From assembly GCA_021732045.1 (NCBI GenBank), contig JAKFWK010000003.1, positions 62,001 to 126,000 of the forward strand: 64,000 bases of DNA, written 5' to 3'. Positions within the stretch are counted from its first letter, which is position 1. Each line of letters starts with the position of its first letter. This document shows positions 54,440-61,360 of the stretch, one piece after another. Made by a program: the position numbers and the translations under genes. The DNA is from Sulfurimonas sp. (GTDB lineage Bacteria > Campylobacterota > Campylobacteria > Campylobacterales > Sulfurimonadaceae). The notes under the pieces were generated by a model, which did no database searches, had not been told where the DNA came from, and was given only the letters and a program-made list of their open reading frames with translations.

Positions 54440-54676
54440 TTACTGATTAACTCTACGATTTTTTAAAAACAACACAAATTTAATAGCTAATCTCAGTATA
54501 ACAATGATAAGATACACCCCAAATGCCCAGATTACTGGATGGCAGTAGCTGCCTTTTTCTATCATTAGACTAAATCTACTTAGTGGATTGATTAGCAGGT
54601 CTGAGTGTTGCAACAAAGCTAGCATAACTAACACCAATACAAAATATATAAGTTCTTTTTTTATTTTTTTAATCAT
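54440..54676 (-). CDS. Small membrane protein with two spans, unknown function
   Basis: A 78-residue protein with a lysine-rich N-terminus (MIKKIKKEL), hydrophobic segments at about residues 8-24 and 47-70, and a basic C-terminus (FLKNRRVNQ). The two spans with positive ends suggest both termini face the cytoplasm. The family is not recognised. The gene is convergent with fusA and divergent from the next gene with a 52-base gap. Confidence 0.6.
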   Translation of the reverse strand: MIKKIKKELIYFVLVLVMLALLQHSDLLINPLSRFSLMIEKGSYCHPVIWAFGVYLIIVILRLAIKFVLFLKNRRVNQ

Positions 54677-54728
54677 TTGATGATTATATCAGTAATAATT
54701 ATAAAAATAAAAACTAAAAGGTGACAAA

Positions 54729-55433
54729 ATGAAATTTATTTTACTGCTATTAATCTGCATAGTTGCTCTTTTTGCTAAAAATCCAGCTGTTTATGCATCA
54801 CTTGGTGATGAGCTTTATGATAGTGTAGAAATGATAGAAAAGTTAAAAGAAAATATTGAATTTTCAAACAATCAAGACATTGTTGATAATTATGTCGATG
54901 AAGTAAAAAAAAGTAAAAACATAGGTTTTGCTATTGAGGCTGGGGATAAAAGCGTCAACAAGGTGCTTTATCTTGCCAAACTAAGGGAGCTATCAAAAAT
55001 ATATAGTTCATTTAATGTAAAAAATAAAATAGAGGGTAGTTTTGAGAAGTCTATAGAGGATAAAAACAGTAAACTTTTTATAGCTGTAGTAAATTCGGGT
55101 GTTATAAACAACGAAATATATAAAAGTGAAATTTTGGCTTATTATAAGCAGCACATGGATGAAATTGACCCAGCTGGAGTGATAAAAGAGTATCTAGATA
55201 AAGAAGAGGTTGCCAAAGAGGAGCAAGAGAGGGTTGAGATAGAGAGAAAAGGTCAAACGAAAGATAGGAGATTAACTTCTAAATATGACTATAAACAAGA
55301 TAGAATAAGGCAGATAAGAGAAGATGACAAAAGAAAAGAGCAGAGAATGGAAAAACTACTAAATGATGATGTTAAGCAAAAAAAAGAGGCAATTCGTCAA
55401 GTTCAAAAAAATGAACTTAATCAAAATCCATAA
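54729..55433 (+). CDS. Secreted or periplasmic coiled-coil protein, unknown function
   Basis: A 234-residue protein with a signal peptide (about residues 1-16, cut after LFA). A helical region follows (about 20-150, with DELYDSVEMIEKLKENIEF), then a highly charged, probably coiled-coil C-terminal half (about 150-234, EEQERVEIERKGQTKDRR and many Lys-Arg-Glu repeats). An AAAAGGTGACAAA site precedes the ATG. I do not recognise the family. It is convergent with queD, two bases between the stops. Confidence 0.65.
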   Translation: MKFILLLLICIVALFAKNPAVYASLGDELYDSVEMIEKLKENIEFSNNQDIVDNYVDEVKKSKNIGFAIEAGDKSVNKVLYLAKLRELSKIYSSFNVKNKIEGSFEKSIEDKNSKLFIAVVNSGVINNEIYKSEILAYYKQHMDEIDPAGVIKEYLDKEEVAKEEQERVEIERKGQTKDRRLTSKYDYKQDRIRQIREDDKRKEQRMEKLLNDDVKQKKEAIRQVQKNELNQNP

Positions 55434-55435
55434 TT

Positions 55436-56017
55436 TTAAACACTATCTAGGTTAATAAAACTCTCGTTGTTATTAATTTTTTCTAAAAGTTTTTTATCTT
55501 TATAGTCATCCGTAATGGCATCGCTGAAAATAATATCGGAAAAATAAATTATGCCCATATCTTTTGAGTAGGCATCATCTACGAATGCTTGTGCATATCC
55601 AGATTCTGTCTCATGGACAATTACGCTGTGAAGCTTAACTTCCCTCTCTCCATTAACCGAACTTGTTAGAGATAATAGTTTGTCAATCATTATAAAAAAA
55701 ACTCTGCTAAACTGCTCTGCTGATGGTGAGACTGGCAACTCTATCCATCTTTGTGAGTGTTTTTTCATATCTTTTATATACTCTTTGTCATCTTGACTCC
55801 AGAGAGTGATTGAGTGGTCAAAGCTATCTATCAAATCCTTCATATTCTGCTTCATAAGTCCAAAATCATATACCATTTGACCATTGTCTAAAAAGTTTGA
55901 CTCAAAGAGAAGCTCTACTTTGTAGGAGTGACCATGAATCGAGCTTCTACATTTAACAGTTGAGCAGCCCCTGACAACATGAGCATTTTCAAATTTAAAA
56001 AGTTTTCTAATTATCAT
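55436..56017 (-). CDS. queD: 6-carboxy-5,6,7,8-tetrahydropterin synthase QueD
   Basis: Second step of 7-deazaguanine (queuosine) synthesis, turning dihydroneopterin triphosphate into 6-carboxytetrahydropterin. The 193-residue protein has the zinc-binding His in FENAHVV (about residue 11), the C-x3-H-G-H motif CRSSIHGHSYKVEL (catalytic Cys about 22, zinc His pair about 28-30) and VHETESGYAQAF near the C-terminus with the conserved Glu. It is longer than the 120-residue E. coli form because of an internal insertion. It starts where queE ends, so the two are translated together. Confidence 0.9.
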   Translation of the reverse strand: MIIRKLFKFENAHVVRGCSTVKCRSSIHGHSYKVELLFESNFLDNGQMVYDFGLMKQNMKDLIDSFDHSITLWSQDDKEYIKDMKKHSQRWIELPVSPSAEQFSRVFFIMIDKLLSLTSSVNGEREVKLHSVIVHETESGYAQAFVDDAYSKDMGIIYFSDIIFSDAITDDYKDKKLLEKINNNESFINLDSV

Positions 56018-56776
56018 CTATACGCCTTTGTTTTGATTCCATACTCTTATATGAAGTCTATCACTAAAACAATATCCTTTTTCTTTACAAAACTCAATAA
56101 GTGGCTCGCTGTTCTCTTCAACTTCTTTTTTGGTTGCTCCAAGTGGCATGCAGTAAACTAGAGTGTTTGGTGCAAATTTTGTTATCTCAGAAATCTCGTT
56201 TTGAAGTTCTGGCGTAATTGATTTGGAATCTATGGAAAATTTAAAAAAAGCCTCTTTCGCATTTGTGGTAATTGAGTTTATTACATCGCCTCTTACTCTT
56301 TTGCTAAATAACTCTTTTGAATTTGATAGCTTTATGGAGAGGGCGAAAATGAACTCTTTATAAATTGGATATTTTAAAAAATCCACAAAAAGAGAACCAT
56401 TTGTTTCAAATGTAATTTTATGTCCATTTGCATGAAGAGCTTCTAGAAATTCTATAAAAACTGGCTCATTTGCGTAAATAAGGGGCTCTCCACCGGTTAA
56501 AACAATATCAACTTTGTGTGGTAGATTATAATTATTTAAAATCTTAAGTAGTTCGTTCGCGCTATTTATCTCTGTCCAGTTTTGTAAAAAATGTTCCCTA
56601 TTTACTGCATAGACTGTATCGCAACCAATAACTTTTGTGCCATCGCTAGCTATCTCTTCGCACGCAAATCCTTCACACTTCATATTGCATCCACCAAAGC
56701 GAAAAAATAGAGAAGGTGTTCCAGTGTAGCGACCTTCGCCTTGAATTGAGTAGAAGTGTTCAACTAAATATAGCAA
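56018..56776 (-). CDS. queE: 7-carboxy-7-deazaguanine synthase QueE (radical SAM), variant cysteine spacing
   Basis: Third step of queuosine synthesis. The 252-residue protein opens VEHFYSIQGEGRYTGTPSLFFRFGGCNMKCEG. It then has an unusual spacing: C-x3-C-x17-C (third Cys in IGCDTVYAV), in place of the compact C-x3-C-x2-C of E. coli QueE, with an extra Cys in the insertion (GFACEE). TGGEPLIY (about residue 85) and TFETNGS bind S-adenosylmethionine and the iron-sulphur core. It lies between moaA (three bases) and queD (none). Confidence 0.88.
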   Translation of the reverse strand: MLYLVEHFYSIQGEGRYTGTPSLFFRFGGCNMKCEGFACEEIASDGTKVIGCDTVYAVNREHFLQNWTEINSANELLKILNNYNLPHKVDIVLTGGEPLIYANEPVFIEFLEALHANGHKITFETNGSLFVDFLKYPIYKEFIFALSIKLSNSKELFSKRVRGDVINSITTNAKEAFFKFSIDSKSITPELQNEISEITKFAPNTLVYCMPLGATKKEVEENSEPLIEFCKEKGYCFSDRLHIRVWNQNKGV

Positions 56777-56779
56777 TTT

Positions 56780-57745
56780 TCAACCACCTGTTTCATAAAA
56801 AGCTCGAGATGAGATTTCACCATCTTCGCCGCCCCAACGGTTTTTTTCAGGTTTGTTTTTTACAACTTCCCGTAAGACTTCCGCGGCAGCCGCCACATCC
56901 CCAGCTTTTATGGATTTTGCGATACTGAGGGCTTCATCAAAATAGAGACATGGGATTAGTTGCCCCTCAGCAGTTAGTCGGATACGGTTACACTGTTTAC
57001 AAAAATCATCGGCATATGGTTCGATGATGCCAAATCTATAACCATCGCTCATGCGGTAGTAGTGAGAAGGGGAAGAGCCGTCAAATCCCTCATCTTCAAA
57101 CTCATACTGTTCTCTTAAGATCTCAAGAAGTTCTGATGATTTTAATCCACTTATCTCTTTTGCTGCAAAGCTGTTTTCCATATACTCTATAAATCTTATG
57201 GACATATCTCGTTTTTTACAGTACTCAAGCACATCTACTATCTCGTCTGCATTCATGTTTTTCATAGGGACCATGTTTGCTTTTACTTTAAGGCCTACCG
57301 ATATGGCTTCTTCAACGCCCTCTAAAACATTCGCTAAAACATCTTTTTGTGCTATTTTTTGTGCAACTTCTGGTTTTAGAGTGTCGATGCTAACATTTAG
57401 GCGCTTTAGCCCTGCATCTTTTAATTTTTGAGCTGTTGATTTTAGTAAAAAGGCATTTGTTGTCATTGCTAAGTCAATATCTGGTGCATAATCATAAATC
57501 ATCTTTATAAATTTATCCAGATCTTCCCGTAAAAGTGGTTCCCCACCAGTAATACGAATCTTTTTTACACCCTCATCAATCGCTACTTTTACAAATAAAA
57601 ATAGCTCTTCAAATGTAAGCAGGTTCTCTTTTGGAACCCATGAAAAAGGCTTCTCTGGCATACAGTATTGACATCTAAAGTTACATCTCTCTGTTACAGA
57701 GATGCGAAGATAGTCAACTACTCTATCGTAGCTATCTATTAGCAT
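56780..57745 (-). CDS. moaA: GTP 3',8-cyclase MoaA
   Basis: Radical SAM enzyme that starts molybdenum cofactor synthesis. The 321-residue protein has C-x3-C-x2-C in [14 protein letters not shown] (about residues 20-28), [11 protein letters not shown] (about 66), the C-terminal 4Fe-4S site [26 protein letters not shown] (C-x2-C-x13-C, about 247-264) and the essential C-terminal Gly-Gly. AGGA lies eight bases before the ATG. A minus-strand TATAAT (57793-57798) is the likely promoter for moaA-queE-queD. Confidence 0.96.
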   Translation of the reverse strand: MLIDSYDRVVDYLRISVTERCNFRCQYCMPEKPFSWVPKENLLTFEELFLFVKVAIDEGVKKIRITGGEPLLREDLDKFIKMIYDYAPDIDLAMTTNAFLLKSTAQKLKDAGLKRLNVSIDTLKPEVAQKIAQKDVLANVLEGVEEAISVGLKVKANMVPMKNMNADEIVDVLEYCKKRDMSIRFIEYMENSFAAKEISGLKSSELLEILREQYEFEDEGFDGSSPSHYYRMSDGYRFGIIEPYADDFCKQCNRIRLTAEGQLIPCLYFDEALSIAKSIKAGDVAAAAEVLREVVKNKPEKNRWGGEDGEISSRAFYETGG

Positions 57746-57792
57746 TGTATATCCTGTTTCTTATTTTTATGATTTGGTTTAATTATGATTGT

Positions 57793-57798
57793 ATTATA
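57793..57798 (-). promoter_or_regulatory. Candidate -10 element for moaA-queE-queD
   Basis: On the minus strand the sequence reads GATATAATAC, giving TATAAT about 48 bases before the moaA ATG. This places the start of the mRNA downstream of the large stem-loop at 57832-57895. Confidence 0.5.
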
Positions 57799-57831
57799 TC
57801 TTTTGGAGTTAAATTGTAGGTTAAGTATAGG

Positions 57832-57895
57832 TAGTTCTAGGCGAGACCAAAGGAGATACCTTTGGTCGAAGGCCTAGAGAGACGAAGAAGAACTA
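57832..57895. repeat. Nested stem-loop (possible REP-like element or porin terminator)
   Basis: Three nested inverted repeats: TAGTTCT (57832) with AGAACTA (57889), CTAGGC (57837) with GCCTAG (57872), and GACCAAAGG-AGATA-CCTTTGGTC (57845-57867). It begins directly behind the porin stop codon on the minus strand. No T run follows on either strand, so it is not a standard terminator. The GC content is higher than around it, which suggests a palindromic repeat element or a stable 3' end for porin mRNA. Confidence 0.55.
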
Positions 57896-57896
57896 A

Positions 57897-59222
57897 CTAT
57901 TTTGTAGCAAATTTATAATCTAGCATCGCTATGAATTTTGAAGTGTCAATATTCATATTGGTACCTACGAACGCTGTATTTTTTGTTGATGAATCTGCAC
58001 TGTAATTAGCATACTTTAGCATGCCAGTAAGGTTGTTAACACCTGGGATAGCTCTTGTATAAACTACATCAAGTTCAGTTCCCCAATCTTTACTTCCTAC
58101 ATCACTTGTATAGTCATGATAGATAACTTTAGCAGTACCTATCTCTTTTGAAGTATAACCAACCATTAAGTTCATATCCACAAGACCTGCTGTTGGTGTA
58201 GCTAAGAACATATCAGCCCAACCGTTGTGTGCATGTAGTGTAGCTAAAGGAGTTGCGAATGCTGTTTCTTTACCAGTTGCGTCACCATCACCACTTAATA
58301 CTTCATACTGAGCACCAACTAAGATACCTGAAATATTTGCACCAAGTTCAAGATCATAGTAGCTTGCATCAACATTAACATTTCCAGTAGCGCTTTTGTT
58401 TTCCATTGTTGGATCAGTTTGCTTTGCATACTCTGCACGATAATTTACTTTTATGCCATTAGCAACTGCAACATCACCAGTAAGTGCTATACCGTAAGTA
58501 TCACTTCCACCTGTCCCGTTAGTTGTAGCTGTTCCTTGACCTATCATATAGTCATAGGCAGTAACTTTAAGCTCATCCATAACTTTATATGAAGCATTTA
58601 AAAGAATAGATCTTGTATCATACTTTCCAGCAGTAGCAGCATTAGCAGATACTGTGTTGTCCTGATTGAAAACTCTATTTACTTGAGTTATATAAGAGGC
58701 AGTTAAATTAAGGTTTTCTATTGTGTTGTCTGTAAGTGTATATGCGTCAAAAGTTTGAGGCATTTGTCCCCAGTCAACTGCACCAACAAATCTTTGGTTA
58801 TCAAGGTTGATGATTTGACGACCAACTCTTAACTTTGTTTTCCCATATTTTAAATCGATGTATGATTGAGTAAGACGAGTTTGCTCAGAATCAGCAACTA
58901 CATCATTAGTTTCTGTACCATTTCCAGCAAATTTATCATCATAGTTGTTGTTTAGTGCACGAACATCTGTCATCTCGGCATAAGCAGATAGCCAATCAGT
59001 TCCAAACATATCAGCACCAACACCAAGAACTAAACGGTTTGTAAGAGCATTTGCGTTTGGTTTGTTTGCAGCATCAGAAGCATCTACCATCTCGTAACGA
59101 GCTCTGATTTGACCATTTACTTTTACATTTGAAAGAATATCAACATTATCAGCTTGAGCAGAAACTGCACCAGCACCCATCATTACAGCACATGCTATAG
59201 ACATTTTTAACATTTTTCTCAT
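57897..59222 (-). CDS. Outer-membrane porin (major OMP-type)
   Basis: A 441-residue protein with a signal peptide (about residues 1-24, cut near SAQA-D). Alternating hydrophobic/aromatic strands such as LGVGADMFGTDWLSAYAEMTDV and KYGKTKLRVGRQIINLDNQRF resemble alginate-export/OprD-like porins of this class. It ends in ...MLDYKFATK; the Phe near the end fits an outer-membrane insertion signal only partly. An AGGAGAAATTAA ribosome site precedes the ATG. It is transcribed alone from a promoter carrying a palindrome. Confidence 0.85.
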   Translation of the reverse strand: MRKMLKMSIACAVMMGAGAVSAQADNVDILSNVKVNGQIRARYEMVDASDAANKPNANALTNRLVLGVGADMFGTDWLSAYAEMTDVRALNNNYDDKFAGNGTETNDVVADSEQTRLTQSYIDLKYGKTKLRVGRQIINLDNQRFVGAVDWGQMPQTFDAYTLTDNTIENLNLTASYITQVNRVFNQDNTVSANAATAGKYDTRSILLNASYKVMDELKVTAYDYMIGQGTATTNGTGGSDTYGIALTGDVAVANGIKVNYRAEYAKQTDPTMENKSATGNVNVDASYYDLELGANISGILVGAQYEVLSGDGDATGKETAFATPLATLHAHNGWADMFLATPTAGLVDMNLMVGYTSKEIGTAKVIYHDYTSDVGSKDWGTELDVVYTRAIPGVNNLTGMLKYANYSADSSTKNTAFVGTNMNIDTSKFIAMLDYKFATK

Positions 59223-59250
59223 TTAATTTCTCCTGTTTTTGTCTTTTGTC

Positions 59251-59280
59251 ATAATAACAAAGATGTGATATAAATATCAC
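59251..59280 (-). promoter_or_regulatory. Porin promoter with a 16-base palindromic operator
   Basis: On the minus strand CTTTGTTATTAT carries an extended -10 box (59256-59251). A perfect palindrome GTGATAT-AA-ATATCAC (59265-59280) lies between the -10 and -35 positions. The half-site TGTGA is like that of CRP-type regulators, but the spacing between the two TGTGA/TCAC halves is two bases longer than the CRP site. Occupation of this site should block polymerase. Confidence 0.5.
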
Positions 59281-59496
59281 TTTATGTTATTTGATTTATA
59301 ACGACATCACATATTCTACTCATCCAATTTTTAAATTTAGTTTAAACCATTTGATTTGCTTGTTATTTAATAATATGCTGTAGCTGATTGTATATTTTAA
59401 GCTTATATTAATAAGAAGTTTTTTTAATTGATAAAGTTTGCTACTCCATGATTTAAATTTTAGAATGTCTACAATAGATTGAATAGCTTTCTTTGT

Positions 59497-59502
59497 TATA
59501 AT
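59497..59502 (+). promoter_or_regulatory. -10 element seven bases from an ATG (leaderless RDD gene)
   Basis: TTTGTTATAAT is a strong epsilonproteobacterial extended -10 sequence. The predicted start of transcription, about seven bases on, coincides with the ATG at 59509. No ribosome site is present between. This suggests a leaderless mRNA. Confidence 0.55.
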
Positions 59503-59508
59503 AGCATT

Positions 59509-59973
59509 ATGAAATTTAGAGAACTTAAAAAAAATAGTAAAACCAAAAAAGAGACCGTTCTTCCAAAATATATCTATGCTCCATATAGCTTTAGGGTAAA
59601 GTCTTTTATTGTCGATTTGTTTATGATATATGTTCCTATCCTCTATATTATAACTTATGTGATTATGAACGGCAAAGATGATTTTCAGTCATCACAGCTT
59701 GCACCTCTTGCAGGAGTAACGACTTACGCATTTGTGTATGCACTACTTTTAAGTAGATTTGGTCAAACTCCGGGGAAAAAAGCTTATGATATGAAGGTTG
59801 TGGATGATAAGAGTGGTAAAAATATAAGCTTTGCAAGGGCTTTGTTTAGATTTGTTGCATTTTTATTTACTGCAACCACGCTCTTGGGATTAATCGTTCC
59901 CTTTTATAGAAAAGATAAAAAAGCTCTGCATGATTTGGTTTGTAGAACTATAGTTGTGGTTGAGAAAAAATAA
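59509..59973 (+). CDS. RDD-family membrane protein
   Basis: A 154-residue protein with a charged N-terminus (KFRELKKNSKTKKE), FRVKSFIVDLFMIYVPIL (about residue 30, with the conserved Arg and Asp of RDD proteins) and membrane spans at about 36-55, 73-90 and 115-135. GQTPGKKAYDMKVVD (about 90) is typical, and KALHDLVCRTIVV lies at the end. The function of RDD proteins is mostly unknown; sodium or compatible-solute transport has been proposed for some. ATG 59509 is chosen because the -10 box lies just before it; an earlier in-frame start lies upstream of that box. Confidence 0.82.
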   Translation: MKFRELKKNSKTKKETVLPKYIYAPYSFRVKSFIVDLFMIYVPILYIITYVIMNGKDDFQSSQLAPLAGVTTYAFVYALLLSRFGQTPGKKAYDMKVVDDKSGKNISFARALFRFVAFLFTATTLLGLIVPFYRKDKKALHDLVCRTIVVVEKK

Positions 59974-59979
59974 CGGTTT

Positions 59980-59995
59980 TGGAACCGAATTTGCT
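59980..59995 (+). promoter_or_regulatory. Sigma-54 promoter of flgBC-fliE
   Basis: TTTTGGAACCGAATTTGCTT: the invariant GG (59981-59982) and GC (59993-59994) are ten bases apart, with the class-typical GGAAC and TTGCT. The sequence matches the RpoN promoters of middle flagellar genes in Campylobacter. The flgB start is about 57 bases downstream of the -12 box. RpoN together with the FlgR-type activator is the expected control. Confidence 0.85.
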
Positions 59996-60051
59996 TGTTG
60001 TTCTAAAATTGGTGTTCTTTCGTTCCCTTGAGATTTACTAAAGGAGTTAAT

Positions 60052-60483
60052 ATGAGTATAAAAATATCAGCAACAAATGATTTAATGGCAAAAGCGCTTG
60101 ATTATAGAGCTGCTCGTCAGGATATGATTGCTTCAAATATTGCAAATGTTGATACTCCTTTTTATAGACCAAGGGATGTTAGTTTTGAGGGTGTTTTGGC
60201 TGATGAGAAGGCGAAGATATACAACCAAAACAACACAAAACTGCAGATGGCTCAAACAAATCCAGCTCATCTGCCTTTGAGCGAAGAGAGTAGTTCACTA
60301 AAGCCAAAAACTTTCTTTAGAGATGGACACATGGCTAGAAATGACGGAAATAGCGTTGACTTGGATGTTGAGACAACAGAGATGAGTAAAAACTCAATAA
60401 TGTTTACTGCATTAATAAGCGCTATGAAGAAAGATCAGGCGAACTTTAGAAATGTAATAGATACATCAAGTAAAGCGAACTAG
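60052..60483 (+). CDS. flgB: Flagellar basal-body rod protein FlgB
   Basis: Proximal rod protein. The 143-residue sequence has IKISATNDLMAKALDYRAARQDMIASNIANVDTPFYRPRDVSFEG, the rod-protein motif (IASNIANVDTP) at about residues 27-37, and an AMKKDQANFRNVID-type C-terminus. I chose ATG 60052 with AAGGAG seven bases upstream. It is the first gene after the sigma-54 promoter. Confidence 0.95.
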   Translation: MSIKISATNDLMAKALDYRAARQDMIASNIANVDTPFYRPRDVSFEGVLADEKAKIYNQNNTKLQMAQTNPAHLPLSEESSSLKPKTFFRDGHMARNDGNSVDLDVETTEMSKNSIMFTALISAMKKDQANFRNVIDTSSKAN

Positions 60484-60492
60484 GAGTAGAGG

Positions 60493-60987
60493 ATGAGTAA
60501 CTTTTTGAACAGTTTTGATATAAGTGGCTATGGCCTTTCCGCGCAGAGAGTTCGTGTAAATGTTATTTCTGAAAATATTGCAAATGCTCAAACGACAAGA
60601 ACGACAGAGGGCGGACCCTATAGAAGAAAAGAGGTTGTTTTTAAAGCTATTGACTTTAACCAGCAGTTTAATAAGGCGTTAGACTCAATGACACAGAGTG
60701 CCAGCTATCAAGACCCACTAAACGAAGGTCAATTTGGCAGAAAAGTAAATCCCGCAATTATGAGTGTGGTTGTTGATAAGATTTCAAGAGATGACAGAGA
60801 GCCAAAGATGAAATATGATCCATCGCATCCAGATGCAGACGCAAAAGGTTATGTTGCATATCCAAATATTAATCCTGTTATAGAAATGGCCGATTTGGTT
60901 GAAGCAACTCGTTCTTATCAGGCAAATGTGGCTGCATTTGAGAGCGCAAAAAATATAGCAAATAGTGCTATTTCGCTACTACAGTAA
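60493..60987 (+). CDS. flgC: Flagellar basal-body rod protein FlgC
   Basis: Proximal rod protein of 164 residues. FDISGYGLSAQRVRVNVISENIANAQTTRT (residues about 8-37) is the rod N-terminus, GGPYRRKEVVF follows, and the C-terminal MADLVEATRSYQANVAAFESAKNIANSAISLL is the conserved FlgC end. It lies nine bases after flgB; GGAGTAGAGG precedes the ATG. Confidence 0.96.
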   Translation: MSNFLNSFDISGYGLSAQRVRVNVISENIANAQTTRTTEGGPYRRKEVVFKAIDFNQQFNKALDSMTQSASYQDPLNEGQFGRKVNPAIMSVVVDKISRDDREPKMKYDPSHPDADAKGYVAYPNINPVIEMADLVEATRSYQANVAAFESAKNIANSAISLLQ

Positions 60988-61003
60988 TAAAAAAGGTTAG
61001 ATT

Positions 61004-61318
61004 ATGAATAATATAAGTGGCGTTGCTGGTTCATCTACTGCTGAACTGCTAAAGCAAAAGAGTAAGATAAGTGGGGTTGATGGGCTTGAAGATGGTGGTG
61101 ACTCATTTTCAAAACATCTAAAATCTGCTCTAAATGAAGTAAATGAACTTCAAGTAGATAATGAAAAAGCTCTTGGAGATATGGCAACTGGACAGGTAAA
61201 AGACCTTCATCAAGCAGCACTCGCAATTTCTAAAGCAGAGACAAGCATGAAGCTAATGCTTGAGATAAGAAATAAAGCGCTCAATGCCTATAAAGAGTTA
61301 GGAAGAACACAACTGTAA
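61004..61318 (+). CDS. fliE: Flagellar hook-basal body protein FliE
   Basis: Links the rod to the MS ring. The 104-residue protein has DSFSKHLKSALNEVNELQVDNEKALGDMATGQVKDLHQAALAISKAETSMKLMLEIRNKALNAYKEL, the FliE pattern with the conserved basic-hydrophobic C-terminal helix. It lies 16 bases after flgC; AAAAGG precedes the ATG. The order flgB-flgC-fliE matches other members of the class. Confidence 0.95.
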   Translation: MNNISGVAGSSTAELLKQKSKISGVDGLEDGGDSFSKHLKSALNEVNELQVDNEKALGDMATGQVKDLHQAALAISKAETSMKLMLEIRNKALNAYKELGRTQL

Positions 61319-61360
61319 TCTAATAAGAGACTCTTTTTTGCTCTTAAGTCTGCATGGTTA

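Noticed and set aside
57746..57896. The stem-loop upstream of moaA as a molybdenum-cofactor riboswitch
   Set aside because: A minus-strand -10 box at 57793-57798 places the moaA mRNA start downstream of the structure, and the simple nested hairpin does not match the more complex known motif.
59265..59280. The porin palindrome as a canonical CRP or FNR site
   Set aside because: Spacing differs from both: TGTGA-N6-TCACA and TTGAT-N4-ATCAA do not fit. It is kept only as an unassigned operator.
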